From Prorocentrum cordatum (Eukaryota; Sar; Dinophyceae; Prorocentrales; Prorocentraceae), in the NCBI GenBank assembly GCA_963575745.1, contig CAUYUJ010000370.1, positions 230,001 to 294,000 on the forward strand: a stretch of DNA of 64,000 bases, written 5' to 3'. How positions within the stretch are numbered: the stretch's first letter is position 1; every line of letters starts with the position of its first letter. The position numbers were made by a program, and so were the translations under genes. The notes under the pieces were generated by a model. The model made no database searches and was not told the origin of the DNA. It saw only the letters and a program-made list of their open reading frames with translations. Positions 12,285 to 24,055 of the stretch are shown here, one piece after another.

Positions 12285-13262
12285 GGGCTCGTGAGATCAG
12301 CCAGGGTGGCTCCCCCTTGGGGCTCCCAAATGATGCCCCTGGCAGCGTTTTGTGACCATGAGGCTCTCAAGAGATACATGTTGGGGAGGCCAAACGGCAA
12401 TTCTAGCTGAGGCGTCCCACCAAAATCGGCGCGAACGGGCTCGTGAGATCAGCCAGGGTGGCTCCCCCTTGGGGCTCCCAAATGATGCCCCTGGCAGCGT
12501 TTTGTGACCATGAGGCTCTCAAGAGATACATGTTGGGGGCGCCAAACGGCAATTCTAGCTGAGACGTCCCACCAAAATCGGCGCGAACGGGCTCGTGAGA
12601 TCAGCCAGGGTGGCTCCCCCTTGGGGCTCCCAAATGATGCCCCTGGCAGCGTTTTGTGACCATGAGGCTCTCAAGAGATACATGTTGGGGGCGCCAAACG
12701 GCAATTCTAGCTGAGACGTCCCACCAAAATCGGCGCGAACGGGCTCGTGAGATCAGCCAGGGTGGCTCCCCCTTGGGGCTCCCAAATGATGCCCCTGGCA
12801 GCGTTTTGCGACCATGAGGCTCTCAAGAGATACATGTTGGGGGCGCCAAACGGCAATTCTAGCTGAGACGTCCCACCAAAATCGGCGCGAACGGGCTCGT
12901 GAGATCAGCCAGGGTGGCCCCCCTTGGGGCTCCCAAATGATGCCCCTGGCAGCGTTTTGTGACCATGAGGCTCTCAAGAGATACATGTTCGGGGCGCCAA
13001 ACGGCAATTCTAGCTGAGACGTCCCACCAAAATCGGCGCGAACGGGCTCGTGAGATCAGCCAGGGTGGCTCCCCCTTGGGGCTCCCAAATGATGCCCCTG
13101 GCAGCGTTTTGTGACCATGAGGCTCTCAAGAGATACATGTTGGGGGCGCCAAACGGCAATTCTAGCTGAGACGTCCCACCAAAATCGGCGCGAACGGGCT
13201 CGTGAGATCAGCCAGGGTGGCTCCCCCTTGGGGCTCCCAAATGATGCCCCTGGCAGCGTTTT
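12285..13262. repeat. 152-bp tandem satellite, about 6.4 copies
   Basis: GGGCTCGTGAGATCAGCC begins copies at 12285, 12437, 12589, 12741, 12893, 13044 and 13196. Copies are almost identical (single substitutions and one 1-bp deletion), so the array is young or homogenised. It starts directly after the CT tract and its last copy is cut at about 13262. Confidence 0.97.
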
Positions 13263-13284
13263 GTGATCATGAGAGAGTGCGAGT

Positions 13285-13390
13285 GTGAGCTTAACTTATC
13301 TTATCTTATCTTGAAATCTCTTCTTATCATATCTTGTGCTATCTTATCTTATCTTGTAGTATCTTATCTTGTCTTGTCTTATCTGGTGAT
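13285..13390. repeat. degenerate (TCTTA)n tract
   Basis: Variants of CTTAT/TCTTG on the plus strand. Confidence 0.8.
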
Positions 13391-13462
13391 TATCATTGGG
13401 AGGAGGGAGGCGCGAGCGGGAGGAAGAAGGAGGAGGAGGAGTGGGAGGCGTCAGAGTAATAA

Positions 13463-13520
13463 CAAGAACCCCAATCCTTAGGATATGGGGAACAAGAACC
13501 CCAATCCTTAGGATATGGGG
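13463..13520. repeat. 30-bp direct duplication
   Basis: AACAAGAACCCCAATCCTTA plus the following GGATATGGGG occurs twice back to back. Confidence 0.9.
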
Positions 13521-13589
13521 AGTCATTTCCAGTTTCACAATTTGGATGCTCATCGATTTTCTTTATGTTGTCCAATGCTTCTTGAGATT

Positions 13590-14455
13590 CGCTCCGTGTT
13601 GGCCTGCAGACGGCCCGAGACGACTCAAGAAGCCCCCGAGATCGCCCCAGGAGCGCCCAAAACGCCTCCACGATGGCCCCAAGACAGCCCGAGAGGGCCC
13701 TAAGACGGCCACAAGACGGCTCCAAGACCTGCCAGATGGCCGCCAAGCTGGCCAAGAGGCTTTCAAAGAGTCTCCAAGAGGGACACGATGGCCTCGAAAG
13801 AGCGATGGCTCCAAGACGGCACGACGGCCCAAGATGACCTCAAGGCGGTCCGAGAAGCCATCCGAATCGCCCAAGAGAGCTCCAAAAGGATCCTCCAGAA
13901 GGCCCGAAGAAGCAAACATCACCGATCGCCTCAACAATTTTTGAACGATTCTCGCTGCGAACATCCGTCCGCTCAAGACGGCCCTAGAAGCTTCCAAGAT
14001 TGCTCCCAAACGGCCCAAACGACCTCCGAAATGACCCAAGAGGCCTCCAAGACGGCATCAAGACGGTGCAAGAAGGGCCTTAGATGGCCCAGGACCGCAC
14101 CAAAAGAGCCCCAAGCTAGCCCACGAGGGCCTTCGGAGGAATCCAAGACGGCCCAGGAAGGCCACCAAGACCGCCAAGATGGCCCAAGACAGCCCAAGAG
14201 GGCTCTAACAGGACCCTCTGGAGTACCCGAAAAGACAAAAGTCAACAATCTCATTAAATGATTGAAAAATTTTCGCTTCGGACTTCCGTCAGCTCAAGAC
14301 GGCCGAAGAAGCCTCCAAGATTGCCCCAAGACAGCCCAGGAGAGCCCGAAATTGCCCAGGAGGCCTTCAAGAGCGCCTCCAGACGGCGCAAGAGGAGCCC
14401 TGGCAGGCCCAAGACGGCCTCAAGAGAGCCCCAGGCTGTCCCAAGAAAGCCTCTG
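13590..14455. repeat. second 9-bp-motif array, unit about 330 bp
   Basis: The same CCCAAGA/CTCCAAGA motif as at 4.4-6.1 kb, here with higher-order landmarks of the type TCGCTGCGAACATCCGTC and TCGCTTCGGACTTCCGTC, about 330 bp apart (near 13950 and 14273). It is more diverged than the first array. Frames on both strands are repeat artefacts. Confidence 0.75.
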
Positions 14456-15000
14456 GCCTCCTCCTCTTTCTCCTCCTCCTCCTCCTCCTCCTCCTCCTCA
14501 CCCCTCCGCCCTCTGCTGCCCCTCCTCCTGCTCTCCTCTGCCTCCTTCTCCTCCTCTTGCTTCTCCTCCACATCCCTCTCCCCCCTCCTCCTCCCTCATC
14601 CACCTCCTCCACCCTTCCTCCACCTCCCACTCATCCTCCTCCCCCTGCCCCCCCCCCCTCGCTTTCATCTTCGTCGTTCTCAGGGTCGGCGGCATCGGCC
14701 GTAAGGCCTTCGCAGTAAGCACTTCCAGTTTCACATCTTGGATGCTCTGCGATTTTTCAGTGGCTTTGGTCTCTTCGGCGGGCCTCTGGGCCTCCCGACG
14801 CTTTCAGAAGGCCTCAGATCTCGACAACTGGCATATCGGGCGGGCGGTAGCGGAGGAGGAGGAGGAGGAGGAGGAGGAGGAGGAGGAGGAGGAGAGGAGG
14901 AGGGGGAGGGGGAGGGGGAGGGGGAGGGGGAGGGGGGGGAGGAGGAGGAGGAGGAGGAGGATGAGGAGGACGAGGACACCGCCCGACAATGTGGCGTATA
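14455..15000. repeat. CTC/CCT tract and (GGA)n tract
   Basis: Pyrimidine-rich to about 14665. A short unique stretch follows (14670-14845; its GGGTCGGCGGCA phrase recurs near 44481), then GGA repeats at 14850-14985. Confidence 0.85.
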
Positions 15001-15590
15001 CTCCGCGTCTTGAAGGGCCGCCTCGGGATCTCCAATCACCAACCTAGACGCCCGATCCTCCGATGCGGCACCTGGGTTCCGGTTTGCTCCCGACCCCTCC
15101 ATCTACCCTGAGATCACCCATCAACATCGGAACCCTGAAGGAGTCGCTCTACCACGTTATTTCAAAAGGATCCGCTATCCCGCTCGGGCTCACACGCTGC
15201 GGTGGGCACTCTTGGGGAGGGCCCCCCACCAGTGTTTTACGAACCAGCGATGCTATGGGAGAGCAGAAGGTACACTTCACCCTGATTGAGAATGAGAGTA
15301 ATGATGGGAGATGTTGGGAGTGATGCGGTATGTTGCTGCCTCAATGCTGCTGGCGAGAGCGAGCATATAAGATTACGATGGGATGATCAAGGCTCTACAG
15401 GGAACACACAACAACCTCATTCGGGATATGATACGGGGCATCAAATGCGGAAACAACGGGCAATAATTACACTGGAGAGTAACCCCAGTCAATGGATGGC
15501 CCGGAAATTTTGCAAGCACCATGCCTGGCCGCAGTTTCGCAAGAGAGCCCTATATGTAATACATACATAACACCAAAGGAAAACCCAAAT
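15001..15590. other. unassigned
   Basis: No family recognised; short frames at 15063-15323 and 15286-15570 have no identifiable motif. Confidence 0.4.
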
Positions 15591-16015
15591 CAGTGGATGG
15601 TTTGAACAAATAATAATACGGATCTTGAGATATATTGTGAGATCGATAGTGAGATCGATAGTTAAGTCGATAGTGAGGACGATTGGAAGTCGATTCAATG
15701 AGATCGATAGTGAGCTCATTCGCGAAATCACTCGTGCGATCTATAGTGATATCGCTTATGATATCGATTGTGAGATCGATCGATGGTGAGATCAATAGAG
15801 AAGTGGGTACTGAGATCGATGGTGAAACCGATTGATAAGATGGACCAAAAACCCGGGAACCGGGGAACCCCGCCGCCCACCGAAATCGGCCTGGAACCAA
15901 TAACCGGGAACCCTGGAACCCAATGTGCGACCAACATCGGCGGGAAACTTTCGCCAAATCTTCAACTTCCGCTAGGACCCCTTCAGTGCAAGCACTGATT
16001 GGGGGATAGAGAGAT
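15590..16015. repeat. dispersed GATCGATAGTGA-type repeat, copy 1
   Basis: A run of 12-bp GATCGATAGTGA-type units (self-complementary GATC cores) is followed by CCGCCCACCGAAATCGGCC, GGGAACC repeats and CCCCTTCAGTGCAAGCACTG, a small dyad. The same order recurs at 16085-16600. Confidence 0.8.
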
Positions 16016-16084
16016 ATCAAGAAAGATGAAGAGAGGTAGATATTGCATAGCGCGGGGAAGAAACACAAACATATAATATTAACC

Positions 16085-16605
16085 TGAGAAAACCCAATAA
16101 ATGGATGATTTGAAAATTAGTCATATCATATGTATCTTGCGATCGATTTTGAGATCGATAATGAGATCGATAGTGGAATCGATAGTTGACGATTGTAAGG
16201 TCGATCGTGAGCCCGAGAGTAAAATCGATTCAATGAGATCGATAGAGAGATCTATCGCGAGATCGCTCGTGCGATCTCTAGCGAGATCGCTTGCGAGATC
16301 GATTGTGAGATCGATTGTGAAATCGATGGTGATATCGATAGAGAAGTGGGAAATGAGATCGAGGCTGAGACCGATTGATAAGAAGATCGAGCAGGAACCC
16401 AGGAACCTGGGAACCTCGCCGCCCACCGAAATCGGCCCAAGAACTGGGAACCCGGGAACCCAGAACCGGGAACCCTGGAACCCGGCCTGCCACCCAAATC
16501 GGCGTGAAACATTCGCCTTCTGTTTCAATATCCGCTAGGACCACTTCAGTGCAAGTACTGATTGGGGAATATCCGCCAGGACCCCTTCAGTGCAAGCACT
16601 GATTG
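16085..16605. repeat. dispersed GATCGATAGTGA-type repeat, copy 2
   Basis: Same order of parts as 15590-16015, with the terminal CAGTGCAAG(T/C)ACTG dyad present twice (about 16548 and 16588). Shorter relatives of the tail occur at 17215-17300 and near 31525-31550. Confidence 0.8.
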
Positions 16606-16664
16606 GGGAATCATGTACGGCGTAGCGGGGGGAAAACGAACAAGTGAGATAGGTATGAAAAGAT

Positions 16665-16991
16665 ACCACGAGAGAGAGAGGGGGAGAGAGAGAGGGGAAT
16701 GGGAGAGAGAGGGAGATATTGCAGAACACGGAGGAAAACATCATCACGACGAGTAGATAATAAATTGCGTACCAAAAAAAGGAAACACATATAAAGAACT
16801 ACTGAGAGAAAGAGAAAGAGAGAGAGAGAGAGAGAGGCAGAGAGAAGGGAGTGATAGAAAGACAGTGAGAGCGACTGCATAAGGCGGAGAACAACATCAT
16901 ACACAACGATTCGACGACGTATTGCGCATCGGGGGATCACGAAAGAGTGAGACTTATGTAGAGAGATGCCAGAAGAAAGAAAGAGAGAAAA

Positions 16992-17022
<31 letters not shown>

Positions 17023-17110
17023 GAGAGGGAGAGAGAGGGAGCGCCCACCGGCAGCACTGATATAGAGAGATATCAAGAGAGAGAGAGAGAGAGAGAAGAA
17101 GAGACAAGGG
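16665..17110. repeat. (GA)n-rich purine tract
   Basis: Interrupted GAGAGA repeats, most dense at 16665-16715, 16805-16850 and 16980-17100. Open frames in it are rejected. Confidence 0.9.
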
Positions 17111-17134
17111 GGGGCGCCCGCCGACAGCCGCCCG

Positions 17135-17310
17135 CCGAGCGTCGCCCAAAAGAATGGGCCGGCTGCCTTCGCCAATCTCTTGAGGGGGCGCCCACTGGAA
17201 GCCGCCCGCCGAGAGCCGCCCACCGAAATCGGCCGGGCACTTTCGCCGATCTCTTCTGCGTCCGCCAGGACCCCTTCAGTGTTAAAACACTGCTTGGGGA
17301 ACAACAGCGA
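17135..17310. repeat. third relative of the 15.6-kb repeat tail
   Basis: Shares CCGCCCACCGAAATCGGCC and GACCCCTTCAGTGTTAAAAC with copies 1 and 2; the GATC part is missing. Confidence 0.7.
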
Positions 17311-17469
17311 TCAAATGTAGCGCAGGCGTGCTCCCCGAGCGCCCATGGGTGACAACTATGGACACGCACGCTGCGCGGCGAGTGCGCGCCATTGTGAGGA
17401 CGAGTGGACGCTGGCTTGCTTCTGGGGCCTTGGTGGGCTCTTTCCGTTGGCGGGACGCGTTGGAAACAA

Positions 17470-17725
17470 ATTGGGGCATCCATAGAAGCCTGTGCAACCC
17501 GCGTCTCCCGCGCTGTTTGGGAGAGGGTGGAAACCCATCGAAACAGAGTCGCGCCGCCGTCAGGACAAGCCTGTGAAACGTATGTGTCCCCAATCCTGCA
17601 AGGCAGGGTCGAACTCATTGGATACGAGTCAGGGCGCCATCGGGACAAACCTGTGCAACCCATGTCACCCTGGTTGTTCTGGGCGGGGCAGGGGCGCACT
17701 CCGAACCCTGTGAGCAAGAACGGGG
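17470..17725. repeat. about 85-bp tandem repeat, 3 diverged copies
   Basis: AAGCCTGTGCAACCC / AAGCCTGTGAAACG / AAACCTGTGCAACCC at about 17485, 17567 and 17648, each followed by a similar segment ending near TCAGGAC or TCGGGAC. Confidence 0.65.
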
Positions 17726-17869
17726 CAGACCCGTGCGGCATGTGTGGCCGTGCCTCCCGATGCTCTTGTGCTGTTGGGACCCCGCGTGCTCCCCGCTGCG
17801 CCGCGCGTCTCGTCGCCTTCCACCGTCTGCCTCCAACGCCTCTTCCTGCCGCCGCTGGTCCTGATCATG

Positions 17870-20420
17870 TGTGGTTGTATTGCTGTAACATGGCCCTCCA
17901 AGATGACTTGAAGGTGAATAAGTATGAGGATGGTTCGGATGCCTTCTTGAGGCACGCGGCGGAGTTCTTGTCTCCTGAGTTGTCTGCGTATTATGCTTTG
18001 TGGTCCAGGTCCATTGAGTACTTGTTGGCTTCCAGAGCTTGTGCTGCTATTGATGTGGGCAAAGCTTGAGGACGTTGTCTTGGGATTGCGAAGTACTCTG
18101 GATCTCTTCGTCGACGTGGAACTAGGGAGCAGTGCTTATCCTGTGGTTACTTCTGTTTCTGGTCTCTTGTGCATTCTCGCTTGCGCTGCTATTTGAAGCG
18201 CCTGCGTCGTGCACCCAGTGGCAAACGCACCGCGGATCTGAAGGCTCCCTTGCACCAGCTGTCGGGCGAGACTCTTACCCACTTCGAGCCCCTGCGAGAC
18301 CCTGATGAGGCTGCGTGGTGGTCTGGTGCTCTCTCGGGGATCTCTGGGGAGGCGTCAGAGGTGTAGGAGTTGGTTGATAATGCCATTGTCGTGTGCCAGC
18401 AGGCTTGGCGCACAGCTCGCGCTGGTACTGAGGCAGGCACTCGTGAGTGGCTTCGATCCTGTCTTTCTGGTGGGGCTCCGAAGCTACATCGGCGGCTGAA
18501 GGTCGACGATCGAGCCACAGTCCAGTATTTGAAAGGATTCAATGGACTTGTGCACAATCCCAGGGACACGATGAAGCATCGCGAAGAGCTGTGGGGAAGC
18601 TGGTGGGCCCCAGACAGTGTTCGACTTCGGTTGCTCAACGATTCGTTGGACGAATTGAGGGCCTATGCAAAACTCGCTGCTCTTGAGGCGCCTGATATTC
18701 AGGCGCGTGACCTCATTCAGGCTTGTCATTGCTTCTCTACCTCTGTTGCGGTCGGAGTGGATCAATGGTCTCCTCGCAGGTGGCAATCTTTACCTGGCCA
18801 TGCGCCTGACGGGGTCCTGCAGATCTTTCGCCACATTGAGAGTGATCTGACTTGTCTTGTCCAGTGCTTGCTGAAAATGATGGCGATGTTACCAATGAGT
18901 GATGGAGAGGAGCAAGCTGTGTCTAAATGTGTGACATGTTACCGCGTGTATGTGCGCATGCGTGGTGGTTCGATTGATGACTGGAATCGTAAGCACCTGG
19001 GTTTCTGTGATTGTGCTATCAAGGGCTCGTCGGCACTTCAAAGTGCCCTCCTCCAATCCTTTTGCTGTGAACTTGCTGCTCGTCACAATTTTGAATCCGT
19101 AGCCGTCCACTGGGACGTGGGCACGTTGCTTGATAGTGTGGCGATCTCTGTTGGTTCAACTCGCTTTGGAGCTGGACTACCCGCCGGTGCTGCTCTGTCT
19201 TGGGATCCTTGTGCACTCCGCCCCTCGTGTCTTGGAGGTTGAAGGCATGTTGTCTAAGGTTATCCCTGCTGGAATCTCTATCCTGGCGGGCTGTGCGCAG
19301 TCCATGCCATGGGTCAACGCATTGTTGCATGATACATTACATAGAGCTTATCATCGCATCCCTCCTGTCCCCACCCAGTCCTATGTCGATGACGTCACGC
19401 AGTTTGCACTAGGCACGAGCAGATATATCATGGGTGTCGTGCCCGCTGCTGTTCTTTCTTTTTTTCAGGACGTGACGTCCTGCGGCTGCAAAGTGTCCAC
19501 CAAGAGTGTTGTGGTGGCCTCGAGTGTTTCGTTGCAGCGGCTTGCGATGGATGGGTTTCAGAGGCTTGGTATACCTTTTCGTGCTTCAGAGGTGGTCAAA
19601 CACCCAGATGCAAGTCTACGGTGGGGCCGAGGAGGTGTGCTTGGAAGATCAGACTCAGGCAGAGGACGGCTTTTCGGATAATATGGGATGCTTTGGATCT
19701 TCGTTGTGGAAAGGTTGAACTATTGTGGACGAAGGTGCATGCATCCACCTCGTTGCGTGAGGCCCGGGGCTTGAGTGAGAGTGAACACTTTGTTACATGC
19801 CTGTGCTGACTTTTTGCTGGAGTGGCCGCTGCCAACGGGGAAATAGATCGCGAACATGACACGCTGGTAAATGATCTTGATCCGCTAACCTCCCAAGTTT
19901 TGCACCGCTTGCCTGATGTGAATCGGGAGGTTCGCCTCACCTGTGCCCGCAACAAGGCCGATCGCGTCGGTAGGGACCCCCCTCGGCCGAGGGTGTTGCC
20001 CTCTGACATTGTACGGCGGCAGCGTCTTCGTGAGGCTGGCCACGCGGTGGTTCGTATGACTGTCTGCTACGATGCCAGGTGTGTCGACGTACGCTTGAGG
20101 CCTTGCTTGGCCGACTCTCTGATTTCTGGCCTGGGAAATGCACGGGGAGGCCGCTTTGGCGTGATGGCCCTGAGGTGGTCTTCGCCCACCTCTGCTACAG
20201 TATCCCCGGGTGCATCGCAGTCATCAGCTCGACTGCTTGTGTGGAGTTTTGATTTGCAATGCATGTGGTCGGCACTGTGTCGACAAAGTTCAGGCCTTGG
20301 CCAGCGTATGCCCTCCTGCGGGCGCCACACGTGCTGGCCGTGGTGTTTTGTCTCGCCTGGCGAAGGGACTCCCACCCGAGATCGGGCAACGTGTCCCGCC
20401 TGGGCACTGATACTGACTGA
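17870..20420 (+). pseudogene. LINE-type non-LTR retrotransposon, broken copy
   Basis: Fragments in two frames line up as one LINE protein. At 18169-19240 (interrupted by a TAG near 18364) the fingers region carries VGVDQWSPRR and a motif A-like HWDVGTLLDS. After a frame change the next part (19130-19681) has the GISILAGC motif B and SYVDD, the catalytic motif C of reverse transcriptase. From 19621 the frame resumes with an RNase H-like stretch around LLWTKVHAS and, past a TGA near 19807, LFAGVAAANG. A C-terminal Cys/His unit (HRSHQLDC, CGVLICNACG) follows at 20210-20410. This order resembles LINEs I associate with dinoflagellate genomes. No endonuclease was recognised upstream. At least two stop codons and three frame changes show that it is inactive. 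Confidence 0.75.
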
Positions 20421-20429
20421 CGTAGGCCC

Positions 20430-20785
20430 CCGTTTATCGGGGCGCGTCCAAATTCGCAAGGTCGAGGTTCCTGCCGCCGCGCTGTTGTTGTGCTGCCTGC
20501 TGCACGCTGCGCTGCTCAGTCTAGCAAACCTCTCGCGCGGACCGTGCCCCACAACGGCCTCCACATGACGGCCCCAGAGATCACGTCCTGCTACCGTTCC
20601 CGCCCCAATTCGGCTCACCCCTCACGTGGATCGCGCCATACCGTATCCCGAATGGGATTGAAAAGAGCTTCTAGCTACACACATTCTCTAAAGTGGCATA
20701 TTCTCACTGCAAAACCCTAGTCAACTTTTTGGGGATTCAACACGCCTGTAACTTAAGGCCAGCAGCTGCGAGGGCACCCACCTGA
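20430..20785. other. probable 3' flank of the LINE
   Basis: No coding signal; could be the element's 3' untranslated region. No tail or target duplication could be assigned. Confidence 0.3.
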
Positions 20786-21270
20786 TTGGATGGCAGCATG
20801 CTTCGGCACGATTAACCACGTGAGACGACGTCGCACTTGTCGCGAGATACGTCTCGACGAAATCAACAGATTCACGGGTATCGCGGTGTGCAGGCAAATG
20901 TGCTTTGACACGCTGTACAAAACCTACACGTGCGCAACAACTGCCAATTCAATATGTTGGCAAATGAACCTTGCGTCCAAGGATGGAAAGAAAGACGCCA
21001 AACCGGGGAAAGATGACGCTCTGGTGCGGGAGCTGAGTAAACACAAATTAAGAAGTAAGTAGGGATGAACTGAAGAAGAGCATGGGACGACTCGCAGGCC
21101 CACAATTCTTCGTTGGTACCTCGGTTACAAACTGCGAAGGCACCAAATTACCATATAATGGCTGGCAACATGCTTCGGCACGATCAGCCAAGTGAGACGA
21201 CGTCGCATTTGTCGCGAGATGCCTTCTCAAGGGAATAATCAATTGCAAATCGGTGCGCAAGCATAGGTTC
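20786..21270 (+). repeat. diverged direct duplication, about 375 bp apart
   Basis: CATGCTTCGGCACGAT with GTGAGACGACGTCGCA and TTGTCGCGAGAT occurs at about 20798-20860 and again at about 21170-21230. A 90-codon frame at 20790-21062 falls in the first copy; no family recognised. Confidence 0.6.
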
Positions 21271-21421
21271 CTTGAATGCTGCATCACGTCCACATAACGG
21301 CACGCAATAACACATCACGGCGTTGACAGGTAATCCTAGCGCCGATTGTGCTCTGTGTTATGCTGAAAAAGAGGGTGTAGACCAACAACTTTGACCCGAG
21401 ACTGCATGCAGTAAGCGAGTG

Positions 21422-21597
21422 ATACACGTCGTTCATTTCTAATCGTGATCATTTCAACTTGTGCTCGTTTCTAATTGTTCCTGGCCCCCTAGTGGCCAGG
21501 AAGAGGCCCAGGATAGAACACTTAGAAATGAAAAGATCTTGGCCCCCAAACAAATCAAAAAATAGTTTTGGAAGAATTAGAAATGAACAATGTGTAT
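21422..21597. mobile_element. TIR element, family L
   Basis: Ends are GTTCATTTCTAAT and its exact reverse complement (21431-21443 and 21576-21588); with two mismatches the inverted repeat extends outward to ATACAC. Size and lack of coding fit a MITE. Confidence 0.8.
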
Positions 21598-21764
21598 ATC
21601 TTCGTCATCCCCTTGGGGGGCACGGAGCTCTCTGGGGGGCGGCCTCTTGGGCCGCCTTGGGAATGTATGGTGCTGTCTGGATTCTTGCTAGGGTTCTCTT
21701 GGTACATCTGGAGGTCCTATGGGACCGGTTTGGGCCGACCCAGGGTGTCGTTTTTAGGGAATCG

Positions 21765-21995
21765 AGCTCCATACACCGACGCCTTTTCCGGCCCTGCATT
21801 GCAACTTGCACTGAAGAGTGGCTCCTGGTGTATATGAGACCCTGTTTTTATACATGTTTCGTTGTTTCCCTGGGACGTCGGGGAAACAAAGTATACACCA
21901 CACCACCCCAGCGTCGTCCCCGACCATCAAAAAGTCCCAGGATTGAAGAGCAGCCCGCCACTGGTCATGTATATTCGGGCGCTGGTAGAACTGGG
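21765..21995. mobile_element. dispersed element, family N, copy 1
   Basis: About 220 bp shared with 43325-43550, for example CCACACCACCCC, TGGTGTATA and the segment around CATCAAAAAGTCCC. The ends are only weakly inverted, so the class is uncertain. Confidence 0.6.
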
Positions 21996-22188
21996 TTTAG
22001 TGGAACCTGGTTTAATGATCTGTACCAGGGGGCGCCCCCCCGTCCCATTTCCACTCACCGGAACTACCGTCACCCGAAAAAAAAATACCAACTATGGCAA
22101 ACCTGGTCTCGTGACTCTGGCCAATTCGAAGGCTCCAGGGCGCTACCACTAACCGGGCCCCCTTACCCGGGGTCCTGGCCATACCCGA

Positions 22189-22373
22189 TACTCCAGATCT
22201 CGTAACAAAAGGGAGGGGGTCTGGATCCTCCAAGACAAGCCATTTCAGACCCCCCCCCGTGGGAGAACCCTCCAAAACATCGTCCCCAGACCCCCCCAGG
22301 CCCTCCAAGATAGCCTGGAAGAGACCCCCCCCCGAAATGAGACCCCCCTCCCTTTATTACGAAATCTGGAGTA
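22189..22373. mobile_element. TIR element, family F, copy 1
   Basis: Starts TACTCCAGATCTCGTAAC and ends TTACGAAATCTGGAGTA; four copies in this window (others at 24347, 41998, 59196). The interior shares GGGAGGGGGTCTGGA and repeated AGACCCCCC blocks. 185 bp, no coding frame. Confidence 0.9.
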
Positions 22374-22399
22374 CCCATCGGTCGGAAGAAGTGGGTAGA

Positions 22400-22530
22400 A
22401 ACATGAAGTAGGAAGGCGTTGGAAATAGATCGGGTTTCCGCCCCGCCTCCTGAAGAGGAGGGAAGAGGGAAAACCACTCGACTCTTGAAGTAGGAAGGCG
22501 CTGAAAGTAGATTGGAATCTGGGAATCCAA
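22400..22530. repeat. short direct repeat 83 bp apart
   Basis: TGAAGTAGGAAGGCG followed by a similar TAGATCGG/TAGATTGG phrase occurs at 22403 and 22486. Confidence 0.7.
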
Positions 22531-22693
22531 AAATACCTACTTTCAACGACCGAGGGGTATATGTTCCCGTTGCCGAGTGGTGTCTCTTGGGGCTCGCCCG
22601 GGGCAGGCGAGGCCCCTCTCGAGTTGCCCCCGGGGGGCCGTCTGGGCCGTCAGTGATCGAACGTCCGACGAGGGGAGCCGGCGCAGATCAGCA

Positions 22694-22902
22694 GGAGCCT
22701 GTTTTTTTTTGATTCAGGCAAGTTTACTTGCATGGCGTTCGCCCTCCCCCCCCTCGCCCCTCTTCAAGCGAATACTAGCGTGCAAATGCCTTTCGACTTG
22801 CGTGATTTCCGCGCACCCCCCCCCGGGCTTGCTTCAGGCTCAGCCCCCCCCCCCCCCGTCCATGCAAGTAAACTTGCCAGAGTCTAAAAAAAAACAGGCT
22901 CC
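22694..22902. mobile_element. TIR element, family U
   Basis: About 42 bp at each end are inverted copies, beginning GGAGCCTGTTTTTTTTT and including GGCAAGTTTACTTGCATGG. Only copy in the window; 209 bp, no coding capacity. Confidence 0.88.
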
Positions 22903-22954
22903 AAGTGGCACGCGCGCCATGGCTCTTGCATAGATCGGAGAGAGATGAGCAGGA

Positions 22955-23330
22955 TGAGCAGGAGGAGGAGGAGGAGGAGGAGGAGGAGGAGGAGGAGGAG
23001 GAGGAGGAGGAGGGGGAGGGGGAGGCGGAGGAGGGAGAGGGGAAACGGAGGACGAGAAAAAGGAGGCGGGGGAGGAAGATGGGGGAGGATCATGAGGGGC
23101 TGGAAGCGGGGGAAGCGAATGACGACTGAAGAAATGAGGACACGGGAGGACGAGGACGAGGAGAGAAAGAGAGAGAGAGAGAGAGAGAACGAGCGAGAGA
23201 GAGAGAGAGAGAGAATGGGGGAGGGAGGGCGAGGAGGGAGGAGGGCGAGGAGGAAAGGGGAGCGACGGGAGCAGGAATTGGAGTCAGTAGAGGAGGAGGG
23301 GGAATAGAGGGAGGGAGCAACATTCCATAT
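22955..23330. repeat. (GGA)n and GA-rich purine tract
   Basis: GGA units at 22962-23020 grade into GAGAGA and GGAGG repeats. Confidence 0.9.
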
Positions 23331-23339
23331 GCGAAGATG

Positions 23340-24055
23340 CCGAACGGGGGTCTGCAGGGCGGGGCGGGGGAGCGCGCTGGCTGGCGGGCGAGGAGGAGCT
23401 GGGCTGGCCGTGGGGGGAGGGGGGGCGTACCAAAAGGGTCGGGGCGGAGGGGGCGCGCTGGCGGTGGGTGGGGGGGATGCCGAGGGGGCCCGCGGGATTA
23501 AGGGGGGGAGTCCCGTGCCGAAATAAAAAAGGTCGGGGCGGAGGGGGCGCGCTGGCTGGTGGGTGGGGGGGATGCGGAGGGGCGCGCGGGATTAAAGGGG
23601 GGGAGTCCCGTGCCGAAATAAAAGAGTCGGGGCGGAGGGGGCGCGCTGGCTGGGGGGTGGGGGGGATGCGGTGGGAAATAAAAGGGTCGGGGCAGAGGGG
23701 GCGCGCTGGCTGGTGGTGGGGGGGATGCGGAGGGGCGCGCGGGATAGGGGGGGAATGCCGTGCCGAAATAGAAGGGTCGGGGCGGAGGGGGCGCGCTGGC
23801 TGGTGGGTGGGGGGGATGCGGAGGGGGCGCGCGTGATGGGGGGGGAGTGCCGTGCCGAAATTAAAGGGTCGGGGCGGAGGGGGCGCGCTGGCTGGTGGGT
23901 GGGGGGATGCGGAGGGGGCGCGCGGGATGGGGGGTGGGGGTGCGGTGCCAAAATAAAAGGGTCGGGGCAGAGGGGGCGCGCTGGCTGGTGGGTGGGGGGA
24001 TGGTGGTCTGGGAGGGGGCGCGCTGGCTGGTGGGTGGGGGGCCGGGGCGGGTCTG
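23340..24055. repeat. G-rich tandem array, unit about 70-95 bp
   Basis: GGGTCGGGGCGGAGGGGGCG and GCGCTGGCTGGTGGGTGGGG recur about eight times, joined by GCCGTGCCGAAATAAAA spacers of varying length. Frames on both strands are artefacts of the array. Confidence 0.9.

Noticed and set aside
12285-13262. CRISPR array or tandem RNA genes
   Set aside because: The whole 152-bp unit is repeated with no variable spacers, and no tRNA- or rRNA-like features were found in it.
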